Shown here: in pieces, positions 47,052 through 53,550 of the stretch
Layout of the letters: the number at the start of each line of letters is the position of its first letter
Position numbering within the stretch: position 1 is the stretch's first letter
Assembly: GCF_900411395.1 (NCBI RefSeq)
Contig: NZ_OXCQ01000007.1
Coordinates: 44,437 to 108,436 of the forward strand
Origin: Streptococcus sp. 596553
Lineage (GTDB): Bacteria; Bacillota; Bacilli; Lactobacillales; Streptococcaceae
DNA length: 64,000 nucleotides
Reading direction: 5' to 3'
Program-made: the position numbers and the translations under genes
Notes under the pieces: model-generated
Databases searched by the model: none
The model's input: the letters and a program-made list of their open reading frames with translations, nothing else
Told to the model about the DNA's origin: nothing

Positions 47052-47222
47052 TTATCCACCTCGTGATGCCGACTGATAACCATTATACGCACCCCAAGCT
47101 AATAGTCCGACAGCCAAAATACCACCACCAACCAAAAGTAACACTCCTCCACCATCAACTTCTTGCAATTCAATATCACTTAACGTAGTATAATTTTGTT
47201 CAATAGTTTGTAAATTTGACAT
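47052..47222 (-). CDS. Double-glycine leader peptide, class II bacteriocin candidate
   Basis: 56 residues. Leader MSNLQTIEQNYTTLSDIELQ, then EVDGG, the cleavage site. The mature part is about 31 residues, very rich in Gly and hydrophobic residues (GVLLLVGGGILAVGLLAWGA...), ending SASRGG. TGGAGGATAAAT precedes the ATG. ComAB-type exporters cut after Gly-Gly. This composition is typical of pore-forming bacteriocins. Confidence 0.82.
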   Translation of the reverse strand: MSNLQTIEQNYTTLSDIELQEVDGGGVLLLVGGGILAVGLLAWGAYNGYQSASRGG

Positions 47223-47249
47223 ATTTATCCTCCATTTTAATAATAAAAA

Positions 47250-47441
47250 TTAGTTTTCTTTTAATACACCAATAATAATCATCAATACACTCATAACAAA
47301 TGCAGATAACAGTCCTTTAGTAGTACTATTGAAAAAAGGTCTATCAAAAACATAATAATTATATGCAGACAATCCTAAACCAACGGCAGTCACCACAATT
47401 GTAATAACGAGTAGTATAATCCAAAATGTTTTCTTGCTCAT
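47250..47441 (-). CDS. 63-residue two-TM protein, possible immunity protein
   Basis: MSKKTFWIILLVITIVVTAV at the start, a second membrane segment LLSAFVMSVLMIIIGVL and the tail KEN. It begins 12 bases after the stop of the bacteriocin-like gene at 47454, without a clear ribosome site, so translational coupling is likely. Probable immunity partner by position. Confidence 0.6.
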   Translation of the reverse strand: MSKKTFWIILLVITIVVTAVGLGLSAYNYYVFDRPFFNSTTKGLLSAFVMSVLMIIIGVLKEN

Positions 47442-47453
47442 ATTTATCAAATA

Positions 47454-47630
47454 CTATGGATGAGTAATATAGTAGAATGTTTTACCAGCAGCTTCACCAG
47501 CTTGGTAAATCCCCCAGCCAATCGCAATACCCAAAGAGACTACCTCCCAAGCAATTCCCCCATCTACATTCATCAACTCTTCTTCTGTAAGAGCTACAAA
47601 GTTCTGTTCCATTTTGTCAAAATTTGTCAT
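47454..47630 (-). CDS. Double-glycine leader peptide, class II bacteriocin candidate
   Basis: 58 residues. Leader MTNFDKMEQNFVALTEEELM then NVDGG; mature part about 33 residues starting IAWEVVSLGIAIGWGIYQAG and ending TFYYITHP. GGAGAAAAAG lies upstream. The leader resembles that of the peptide at 47052. Gly/Ala-rich amphipathic composition fits a class IIb or similar bacteriocin. Confidence 0.82.
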   Translation of the reverse strand: MTNFDKMEQNFVALTEEELMNVDGGIAWEVVSLGIAIGWGIYQAGEAAGKTFYYITHP

Positions 47631-47663
47631 CTTTTTCTCCTCTTGTTCTATTTTTTCTAAATC

Positions 47664-47819
47664 TTATCTTCTAAAAAATGGGGTTCCAATAAATATACCG
47701 CGTAACAATAGACCTGTAATTAAACCCCGTTGATAACTTTCCTTGCTACCACCCACCAGCAAAGCTAAGTCGCTCTCCTTTAATACTTCAATAGTATACT
47801 TATCATTCATTTCATTCAT
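47664..47819 (-). CDS. Double-glycine leader peptide of 51 residues
   Basis: Leader MNEMNDKYTIEVLKESDLAL then LVGG; mature part SKESYQRGLITGLLLRGIFI plus GTPFFRR, basic and hydrophobic. AGGAGGATAAGAG is directly upstream. It follows the 42-residue peptide gene by 11 bases, so the two are co-translated. Bacteriocin or signalling peptide. Confidence 0.75.
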   Translation of the reverse strand: MNEMNDKYTIEVLKESDLALLVGGSKESYQRGLITGLLLRGIFIGTPFFRR

Positions 47820-47830
47820 CTCTTATCCTC

Positions 47831-47959
47831 CTAAAAACCAAAACCTCTACGAAATCCAATGTACCAATCTGCAAGGGTCTTCACCCAACTTTCTCCACCT
47901 TGAATATCGGTCAATTCTTCCGAAGTTAGCTCAACAAATCCATAGTAATGTTCTTTCAT
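47831..47959 (-). CDS. Double-glycine leader peptide of 42 residues, driven by the fifth 125-bp unit
   Basis: Leader MKEHYYGFVELTSEELTDIQ then GG; mature part ESWVKTLADWYIGFRRGFGF, 20 residues, basic and aromatic, with a pheromone-like size. GAAAGGAATAAA precedes the ATG. The start codon is exactly 125 bases from that of the last micro-peptide, and the upstream sequence is the same repeat, so it shares their promoter type. First gene of the bacteriocin string 47959-45865. Confidence 0.8.
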   Translation of the reverse strand: MKEHYYGFVELTSEELTDIQGGESWVKTLADWYIGFRRGFGF

Positions 47960-48033
47960 TATTTTATTCCTTTCTTTTTCCTCTTACTTATTTATTCGAA
48001 AAATAATTCGAAAATGTACAACTAAATTAAATT

Positions 48034-48084
48034 TTATTTCAAAAATAATTTAATGTACCATGAATAGAAAATCGGTAGATACAT
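48034..48084 (-). CDS. Micro-peptide D, 16 residues
   Basis: MYLPIFYSWYIKLFLK followed by TAA. GAAAGGAG lies 8 bases upstream. The most divergent of the four copies; most changes keep the hydrophobic/aromatic pattern (P-to-S, F-to-Y). The two lysines at positions 12 and 16 are kept. Confidence 0.7.
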   Translation of the reverse strand: MYLPIFYSWYIKLFLK

Positions 48085-48158
48085 AAACCAGACTCCTTTC
48101 TGTTTCCTCTTACTTATCTATTCGAAAAAAATTTCAAAAACGTACAACTAAATTAAAT

Positions 48159-48209
48159 TTATTTAAAAAATAATTTAGTAAACCACGGATAAAAAATTGG
48201 TAGATACAT
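48159..48209 (-). CDS. Micro-peptide C, 16 residues
   Basis: MYLPIFYPWFTKLFFK followed by TAA, with GGAAGGAG upstream. Hydrophobic and aromatic with C-terminal lysines and no leader or Gly-Gly site. No known family recognised. Confidence 0.72.
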   Translation of the reverse strand: MYLPIFYPWFTKLFFK

Positions 48210-48283
48210 GAATTAGACTCCTTCCTTTTCCTTCTCACTTATCTATTCGAAAAACAGTTCGAAAATGTACAACTAAATTAAAT

Positions 48284-48334
48284 TTATTTGAAAAATAATT
48301 TAGTAAACCACGGATACAAGATTGGTAGATACAT
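48284..48334 (-). CDS. Micro-peptide B, 16 residues
   Basis: MYLPILYPWFTKLFFK followed by TAA, with GAAAGGAG upstream. Differs from copy A at one residue (T for I at 11). Confidence 0.72.
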   Translation of the reverse strand: MYLPILYPWFTKLFFK

Positions 48335-48409
48335 AAACCAGACTCCTTTCTTTTTCCTCTTACTTATCTATTCGAAAAAGAAGTCGAAAATGTACAACTA
48401 AATTAAATT

Positions 48410-48460
48410 TTATTTAAAAAATAATTTAATGAACCACGGATACAAGATTGGTAGATACAT
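48410..48460 (-). CDS. Micro-peptide A, 16 residues
   Basis: MYLPILYPWFIKLFFK followed by TAA, with GGAAGGAG upstream. First unit after the response-regulator terminator. Coding is supported by the kept start, stop, ribosome site and mostly conservative substitutions among four copies. Possible roles: secreted leaderless peptide, small membrane toxin or signal. Confidence 0.72.
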   Translation of the reverse strand: MYLPILYPWFIKLFFK

Positions 48461-48514
48461 AAAGCAAACTCCTTCCTTTTCCTCTTACTTATCTATTCGA
48501 AAAAGAAGTCAAAA

Positions 48515-48552
48515 AATAAGAATATCAGAAAATTTTCCGATATTCTTATTGA
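48515..48552 (-). terminator. Terminator of the kinase/regulator operon
   Basis: AAGAATATCGG and CTGATATTCTT flank AAAATTTT on the minus strand, followed by ATTTTTTG. It separates the regulator gene from the 125-bp array. Confidence 0.8.
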
Positions 48553-48577
48553 TAAACTCATTCAAATCTAACAGATA

Positions 48578-49309
48578 CTAGACATTGAGATGTTTTTTAA
48601 GGGTTCTTCTGGCTGTCCGTGATACGGGGAAATGCAAGCCTTCTAACAAGGTCACTTCTGTGGCAGTCATCTCTTCAATGGCCTGTAAACTGACCAACGT
48701 ATTGCGATTGGCATAGACAAAGTAATCTTTTTCAGCCTTGGTAGCGATGTCCTTGAGACTACCATAAATGGTTTTGATAGAATGATTGGCATAGTAGACC
48801 TTGATACGATGGGATTCCACTGAGGTTTCAAAGGCTAAAATCTCATGGTAGGGCAGAGTAAAGCCCCGTCTCCCCTCAAAACTATAAGTGAAGAGACGCA
48901 TATTTTCCCTCTTGTCCACTGCCAGTACATAGTCCAGACAGCGCTCCATCTGATGACAGTAGTCCGCCTCTGGCTGATCCTTGGAAATAAAATCCAAGGC
49001 AGACAAGTGGTAGCGAAAAGCTAGAGGCAAGGCCTCCGAGTGTGTGGACACAAAGACAATACTTGTAAAGGGATCCCGCTCCCGAACCTGTTGAGCAACC
49101 TGAAAACCCCGTTCACGCTCTCCATCAATCTCTAAATCCAATAAATAGAGCTGGTAATGGTCAAAATACTGAGAATACTTTTCAACATCTCCATAGTTTT
49201 TAGCAATATCAATTTCCAATCTCAAATTGCGAGAGCGACCAATATCTAGTAAAGTCTGCTCTATCCGTCCTTGCTGGACTCTATCGTCTTCCAAAACTAA
49301 AATTCTCAT
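48578..49309 (-). CDS. LytTR-family response regulator (ComE/BlpR type)
   Basis: 243 residues. Receiver domain 1-125 with MRILVLEDDRVQQ and the phospho-Asp in LYLLDLEIDGER. LytTR DNA-binding domain about 140-243 (YHEILAFETSVESHRIKVYY, YANRNTLVSLQAIEEM). ATGA overlap with the kinase gene. Relatives bind pairs of 9-bp direct repeats. It is distinct from comE by context (not beside a comC/tRNA locus), so it is an additional system. Confidence 0.88.
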   Translation of the reverse strand: MRILVLEDDRVQQGRIEQTLLDIGRSRNLRLEIDIAKNYGDVEKYSQYFDHYQLYLLDLEIDGERERGFQVAQQVRERDPFTSIVFVSTHSEALPLAFRYHLSALDFISKDQPEADYCHQMERCLDYVLAVDKRENMRLFTYSFEGRRGFTLPYHEILAFETSVESHRIKVYYANHSIKTIYGSLKDIATKAEKDYFVYANRNTLVSLQAIEEMTATEVTLLEGLHFPVSRTARRTLKKHLNV

Positions 49310-50652
49310 TCCTCTCCCCCTCGTTTCTCATCCTTAAATGGCAATTCTAAATCTTGTCTAAAAGTCGTCTCTCCTAGCTGGGTATCTAAGTTTAAATCAT
49401 AATGAAAAACCATATCCTCCAAGGTCGCTAAACCCAGTCCACTGTGGTTTCCCTTGGTAGAGTAACCCTTTTGACTGAGAATGATGGGATTCAGTTCTTC
49501 TTTCTTACGAGTGTTTTCAATAATAAAACGGACACTCCTATCACCTGCCAACAAAGCAACCCGAATCTGCGGATTTTCAGCCTCACTGGCTGCTTCTAAA
49601 GCATTTGTCGTGAGGATAGAGAGAATACGGATAGCCTCCAACATCGGCAATGCCAGCTCTTCGACAACCCCCACCGTCTCCAAACTAAAATGAATTCCCT
49701 GATTATCTGCCACAATCATAGCTTTTGCCAAAGTATTACGAATGGCTATGTCATGGATATTGTGAAGATTAAAGGCCGTGTAGTCCGCCTTTCTCAGCTT
49801 TTCATTGGTCTTCAGAAAGATATCTTGATAAATGGTAGACACCTCAGCCATATCTTGATTCGCTATGGCAGGCTCCATGCTAGCGACAATCCCTGCAAAA
49901 TCATGACGGAAACCTCGAACCTCATCATAGAGATGACCCAACTTATCCACCATCCCTTGCAAGGAACGATTTTCTTCTTCCTGTCTCTGAATGGTCTGCT
50001 CATCACGATAAACCTGCTCTAAGTGTCTGATATAAAAGAGCCAGGAGAAAAAGAGAATGAAAATCAGGAGAGAAATGGTCGTGTCAAAGCGAACGTAAAA
50101 AGAACTATTTCTATTGGTCATGAACGAAGAGAATATCCTAAATCCAGTCAGAGGTAGGATAATGAAAAAGCTCTTACGATAGTGGGTTTTAAAAGTATCT
50201 GAAAAGAATAAATCCAAATCCAAAGACCAACGCTTCATAATTTTACAACATAGAAAGATTGATAATAAATCAAATATAGATATATATAAAGTAGAAAACG
50301 AATCTACGAAACAACAATGCTCACCAGATAATACACGAATCCAAATTGTCAAAAATAAATAACGAATACTTTGAAAGAAGAGAAAAAGATACAGAGAAAG
50401 AAAAAGAGATTCCCCTTTTCCCTTGTGCAATACTAATAAAAAAATACAGTAAAAGTAGATAAGAACTCCTATATGAAATAATTCTCCAAATGTTTGACGA
50501 GCAGATAAACTAATTAAAAATATAAGTATCCAATAACGTTTTTTATAAAATTCTGGGGAAATTTGAGCGCCCAAATAAATAGTAGGCACTATGGTTGAAA
50601 CGACTACCAACAGTAGATATATCACAGAAAATAAGAATTCTAAAATAAGCAT
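49306..50652 (-). CDS. Peptide-sensing histidine kinase (ComD/BlpH, HPK10 type)
   Basis: 448 residues. Six to seven membrane segments in residues 1-205 form the sensor. Phospho-acceptor His in RGFRHDFAGIVAS (about 255), a coiled linker before it, the N-box TTNALEAASEAE (about 350) and the G-box GNHSGLGLATLEDM (about 410). This is the AgrC/ComD group that senses exported peptides. The gene lies 33 bases after the double-glycine peptide gene, matching the comC-D-E order. Confidence 0.88.
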   Translation of the reverse strand: MLILEFLFSVIYLLLVVVSTIVPTIYLGAQISPEFYKKRYWILIFLISLSARQTFGELFHIGVLIYFYCIFLLVLHKGKGESLFLSLYLFLFFQSIRYLFLTIWIRVLSGEHCCFVDSFSTLYISIFDLLSIFLCCKIMKRWSLDLDLFFSDTFKTHYRKSFFIILPLTGFRIFSSFMTNRNSSFYVRFDTTISLLIFILFFSWLFYIRHLEQVYRDEQTIQRQEEENRSLQGMVDKLGHLYDEVRGFRHDFAGIVASMEPAIANQDMAEVSTIYQDIFLKTNEKLRKADYTAFNLHNIHDIAIRNTLAKAMIVADNQGIHFSLETVGVVEELALPMLEAIRILSILTTNALEAASEAENPQIRVALLAGDRSVRFIIENTRKKEELNPIILSQKGYSTKGNHSGLGLATLEDMVFHYDLNLDTQLGETTFRQDLELPFKDEKRGGEE

Positions 50653-50685
50653 AAATAAATCTAATCTCTAACTAATACTGTGAAT

Positions 50686-50832
50686 TTAAGCAACGTGTCT
50701 ACCCGTACCAAATAATTTATTGCACCATTTTACAGTATCTTCAAAAATCCCTCCACCATTCACTTCCTCCAAAACCTCTGGGGTTAACTCTTCAAATTGT
50801 TCCAATTCTACAAATGTGTTTTTCATTTCCAT
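50686..50832 (-). CDS. Double-glycine peptide, candidate pheromone for the adjacent kinase
   Basis: 48 residues (46 if starting at the second Met). Leader MEMKNTFVELEQFEELTPEV then LEEVNGG; mature peptide GIFEDTVKWCNKLFGTGRHV plus A. The leader is close to that of ComC (MKNTVKLEQFVAL) and the mature start GIFED recalls BlpC-type peptides. AAAAGGAG precedes it. It is followed by the kinase and regulator genes in one run, the classical peptide-sensor-regulator order. Confidence 0.78.
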   Translation of the reverse strand: MEMKNTFVELEQFEELTPEVLEEVNGGGIFEDTVKWCNKLFGTGRHVA

Positions 50833-50839
50833 GACAGAC

Positions 50840-50856
50840 TCCTTTTCATTATTTTA
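50840..50856 (-). promoter_or_regulatory. Candidate -10 of the pheromone/kinase/regulator operon
   Basis: TCTATAAAATAATG on the minus strand lies about 20 bases before the peptide start and just after the upstream terminator. No good -35 is seen, which would fit an activator-dependent promoter. Confidence 0.4.
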
Positions 50857-50886
50857 TAGATAACTCTATCCCCTGCTCCATCTACA

Positions 50887-50930
50887 AAAGGCTTTAGTTT
50901 CCTTTTAAAATACAAGAAATCTAAAGCCTC
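50887..50930 (-). terminator. Terminator of the choline-binding protein gene at 50985
   Basis: AGGCTTTAGATTTC and GGAAACTAAAGCCTTTT pair around an AT-rich loop on the minus strand. Confidence 0.75.
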
Positions 50931-50984
50931 CTGAAAATGGTATATTGGTTAGAGCGTTAACGATTAGTTGTGAAGATGTTATTT

Positions 50985-52178
50985 TTATTTAACCACAACC
51001 ACTTTATAATATTCGTTTGAGTGTGGAGATTCAATCTTAATTTTTTCACCATATAAACCATCGATTTCTTTATCCAGATAATCTGAAACTCCTGATGGCA
51101 AGCGTTTCATCTTAAGAATTTCACCAGATTGATCCGCATAGGCTAGGATGTGATAGTGGGTTGTAGCCATACCATCATCAATCAATACAAAGTAACCTGT
51201 TTTGAGCTTACCTTGCTCATTTTCTAAATAGTATAGTTTATTGTTATTGATTGTAAAGTGGGTAGCTCCAAGACGAAGTCGTGCACCTGGATTTTCTAAA
51301 TAGACATCATTGCCAACTTTTTTGATTTCTGATCTAGTTGTCATCTCTGGAAGTGGTAATACTCTACGACCATCTGCTCCAAAGTAATATCGACCTGGTA
51401 GATTTTGGAAATTATGAATAACAGCTTTAGGATCAATTTCTTGTCCTTCTTCTTTATTATCCACTAGAGCTAAGGTTGTATTTGAAACCACATCCCCATA
51501 TTTATTAGAAAACTTCTTAAACTCAGGTTTTATATACCAGGCATTCTTTTCAACAACGACCCCATTTTTTCTATAAATAAGATGATAATCATACCCATCA
51601 GACAAAGTAACAATATTTGTGATAATTGTATCATCCGCTTGAGATTGTTCAACCTGACTAGGGAGTTTGGTCAACATATAACCATCCTTACCAATAACAT
51701 AACTTTCCCCATCACTGGCTGGGACAGCTCTATCTGCGACCATAGCACCTGATTTTTCAAAGTAAGACCATTGACCATTTGCAGTTGCCCATCCTGTTGC
51801 CATAGCGCCACTATCTTTGAGGTAATACCATGTAGACCCTTCTTTGTACCAACCTGTACGCATGGCGCCACTATCTGCTAGTGAATACCAGGTATTGCCT
51901 TCCTTGTACCAGCCAGTACGCATAGCACCACTATCTGCTAGAGAATACCAAGTATTGCCGTCTTTGAGCCAGCCTGTCTGCATTTTACCAGTGCTGTCGA
52001 AGTGATACCATGAGCCAGCATTTTGTACCCATTTATCCTTAGCTAGACTGCCATCTTGTGAAAGATTCCAGTCAGCACCATTTTTAACCCAAGTATCTGC
52101 AGCCTGTGCTTGGTTGATAGACAAAAGCAGACCAGCACCTGCAAGCAAACCAAGTGTAAGTAGTTTAGATTTTTTCAT
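50985..52178 (-). CDS. Choline-binding protein with N-terminal repeats and an unassigned C-terminal domain
   Basis: 397 residues from MKKSKLLTLGLLAGAG; AGGAGG is 8 bases upstream, too close for the ATG at 52184. Signal peptide to about residue 26. Six choline-binding repeats (about 27-150, e.g. GWYKEGNTWYSLADSGAMRT). Then about 240 residues without recognised motifs, including YHLIYRKNGVVVEKNAWYIK, GRYYFGADGRRVLPLP and THYHILAYADQSGEILKMKR. The C-terminal part is likely beta-rich. Repeats at the N side are less usual for this class. Confidence 0.82.
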   Translation of the reverse strand: MKKSKLLTLGLLAGAGLLLSINQAQAADTWVKNGADWNLSQDGSLAKDKWVQNAGSWYHFDSTGKMQTGWLKDGNTWYSLADSGAMRTGWYKEGNTWYSLADSGAMRTGWYKEGSTWYYLKDSGAMATGWATANGQWSYFEKSGAMVADRAVPASDGESYVIGKDGYMLTKLPSQVEQSQADDTIITNIVTLSDGYDYHLIYRKNGVVVEKNAWYIKPEFKKFSNKYGDVVSNTTLALVDNKEEGQEIDPKAVIHNFQNLPGRYYFGADGRRVLPLPEMTTRSEIKKVGNDVYLENPGARLRLGATHFTINNNKLYYLENEQGKLKTGYFVLIDDGMATTHYHILAYADQSGEILKMKRLPSGVSDYLDKEIDGLYGEKIKIESPHSNEYYKVVVVK

Positions 52179-52290
52179 AGCCATTTCCTCCTTTATTGAA
52201 TAGCTATAAGAGGGCTTCCCCTCTTTATTTAGCTATATTCTAATACTTTTCATTGTCAAAGTCAATAATATTGTGAAAAATTAGACAATA

Positions 52291-53142
52291 TTACCAATAT
52301 CTACGAATTGTATTTTGAGTAATACCGTATTGATTCATATAAGAAACATATTGACCTGGATATGGAGCATGAACTACCTTTCCACCACCAACATAAATAC
52401 CTACATGGTCATTTGTCTCTTCACTATTATACAAAATCAAATCTCCAGCTTGTTGAGAACCATTACTTACATAACTTCCTCCTGTTGCTTGACCATAGGT
52501 TACTCTAGGAATACTAATATCAAACTTAGCATGAATAGCCATCGTAAATCCTGAGCAATCTACGCCACTATTCAAATCTGCCCCACCCCAAACATATGGG
52601 ATTTTTCCTACAAATGTCTTTGCGTATTCACCAAGTGCTTGCCCACGATTTTCTACCCATACACCACTTTCTCTAAAGAAATATGGTGTACCATTCACAC
52701 GTTGATAACCAGTGACCATAGCACCACTAGCAGATAAGTAGTAATAATTGCCATCAGGTTGAATCCAAGTATTTTCTTTCATCCATCCTTGGTCATCAAA
52801 ATAGTACCACTTACCATCTAATTGTTCCCAATTTTTAGCATACCCACCTGAACCGTATTTAAACCACCATTTACCATTGGTTTGCATCCATGTTCCTTTC
52901 GGATCACGATATTGATTGAAAGCTTTCTTCTCTTGATTGCCCTCTGCTTGAGTTTCTTTATCTTCAAAACCAATCAATTTTACTTGATCAGCTTCTTCAG
53001 CTTTTATCTTGCCTTGATTAACTAATTGAGCAATCGCTTCTTTCTCACTTGCTGATGGGGAATCAGCATAGGCTACCGTAGTATTTGCTAGGAGAACGCC
53101 TCCTGCAAGAACTAACAAACTAGAATAAAGATATTTTTTCAT
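52291..53142 (-). CDS. NlpC/P60 peptidase with choline-binding repeats
   Basis: About 284 residues. Signal peptide 1-28 (ending AYADS). A linker with a high share of charged residues (30-80). Four choline-binding repeats (about 85-165, e.g. NWEQLDGKWYYFDDQGWMKE). C-terminal NlpC/P60 domain (about 172-284) with Cys197 in GVDCSGFTM, His247 in NDHVGIYVGGGK and His259 in VVHAPYPG. The family cleaves peptidoglycan stem peptides. Probably a cell-wall hydrolase anchored on teichoic acid. AAGGATTTTT precedes the start. Confidence 0.87.
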   Translation of the reverse strand: MKKYLYSSLLVLAGGVLLANTTVAYADSPSASEKEAIAQLVNQGKIKAEEADQVKLIGFEDKETQAEGNQEKKAFNQYRDPKGTWMQTNGKWWFKYGSGGYAKNWEQLDGKWYYFDDQGWMKENTWIQPDGNYYYLSASGAMVTGYQRVNGTPYFFRESGVWVENRGQALGEYAKTFVGKIPYVWGGADLNSGVDCSGFTMAIHAKFDISIPRVTYGQATGGSYVSNGSQQAGDLILYNSEETNDHVGIYVGGGKVVHAPYPGQYVSYMNQYGITQNTIRRYW

Positions 53143-53277
53143 CATAAAAATCCTTTCTTTTTCTCCTTTTTGGAGATTGATTTTTCTAATTTCATTATAT
53201 CCCTTATTTCTCCTCAGATTTCTACTGTCCCTAGAAAGACTAAATCTGTTCCTAAACGGTCATTTGAACCAAATCAA

Positions 53278-53308
53278 AAATTCCAAAGCAAATGCCTTGG
53301 AACTCCGA
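53278..53308 (-). terminator. Terminator after acpP
   Basis: GTTCCAAGGCA and TGCTTTGGAAT pair on the minus strand, followed by TTTTTG. Confidence 0.75.
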
Positions 53309-53311
53309 TTT

Positions 53312-53545
53312 CTATTTTGCTTGAATGATTTTAACAACATCTCCTACACTTTGGAGTTGGTCAATTTCTTCGTCGCTGATTTCGATATTAAATTCATCTT
53401 CCAGTGTCAAGATAAACTCCATCAAGTCAACTGAGTCAGCATCCAAATCGTCTTTCAGACTCAAGGATTCTGTCACGACAAAGTCCTCTCCCTGTCGCTC
53501 TTGGATAATGGTCACAATACGGTCAAAAATTTCTTTTTCTGTCAT
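53312..53545 (-). CDS. acpP: Acyl carrier protein
   Basis: 77 residues, acidic. The phosphopantetheine Ser lies in LDADSVDLMEF (about residue 36). It is paired with plsX (5-base gap), so it likely serves phospholipid synthesis; streptococci have a second ACP in the fab cluster. Confidence 0.93.
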   Translation of the reverse strand: MTEKEIFDRIVTIIQERQGEDFVVTESLSLKDDLDADSVDLMEFILTLEDEFNIEISDEEIDQLQSVGDVVKIIQAK

Positions 53546-53550
53546 CTCTT

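Larger units (their letters stand above)
47993..48501 (-). promoter_or_regulatory. Five cin-box-like elements, one per unit
   Basis: TTCGAATA occurs on the minus strand at 48494-48501, 48369-48376, 48244-48251, 48119-48126 and 47993-48000, each 33-34 bases before a start codon and preceded by T's. The ComX (SigX) cin-box is TACGAATA and acts as the -10, so seven of eight bases match, at a sensible distance. Confidence 0.6.
47957..48515 (-). repeat. Tandem array of 125-bp promoter/peptide units
   Basis: Start codons at 48460, 48334, 48209, 48084 and 47959 are spaced 126, 125, 125 and 125 bases. Each unit (minus strand) has about 74 bases of leader, including TTTTTCGAATA and AAGTAAGAGG, a GGAG-type site, then the ORF. 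Four units carry a 17-codon ORF and the fifth carries a longer gene. Units differ by a few substitutions, so duplication is not very recent. Confidence 0.95.

Noticed and set aside
47957..48515. CRISPR array as an explanation of the 125-bp repeats
   Set aside because: Unit length, absence of unique spacers and the in-register ORFs with ribosome sites do not fit a CRISPR.
48578..50832. Identification as the genuine comCDE locus
   Set aside because: The peptide is not a known CSP type, and the usual neighbours of comCDE are not here.
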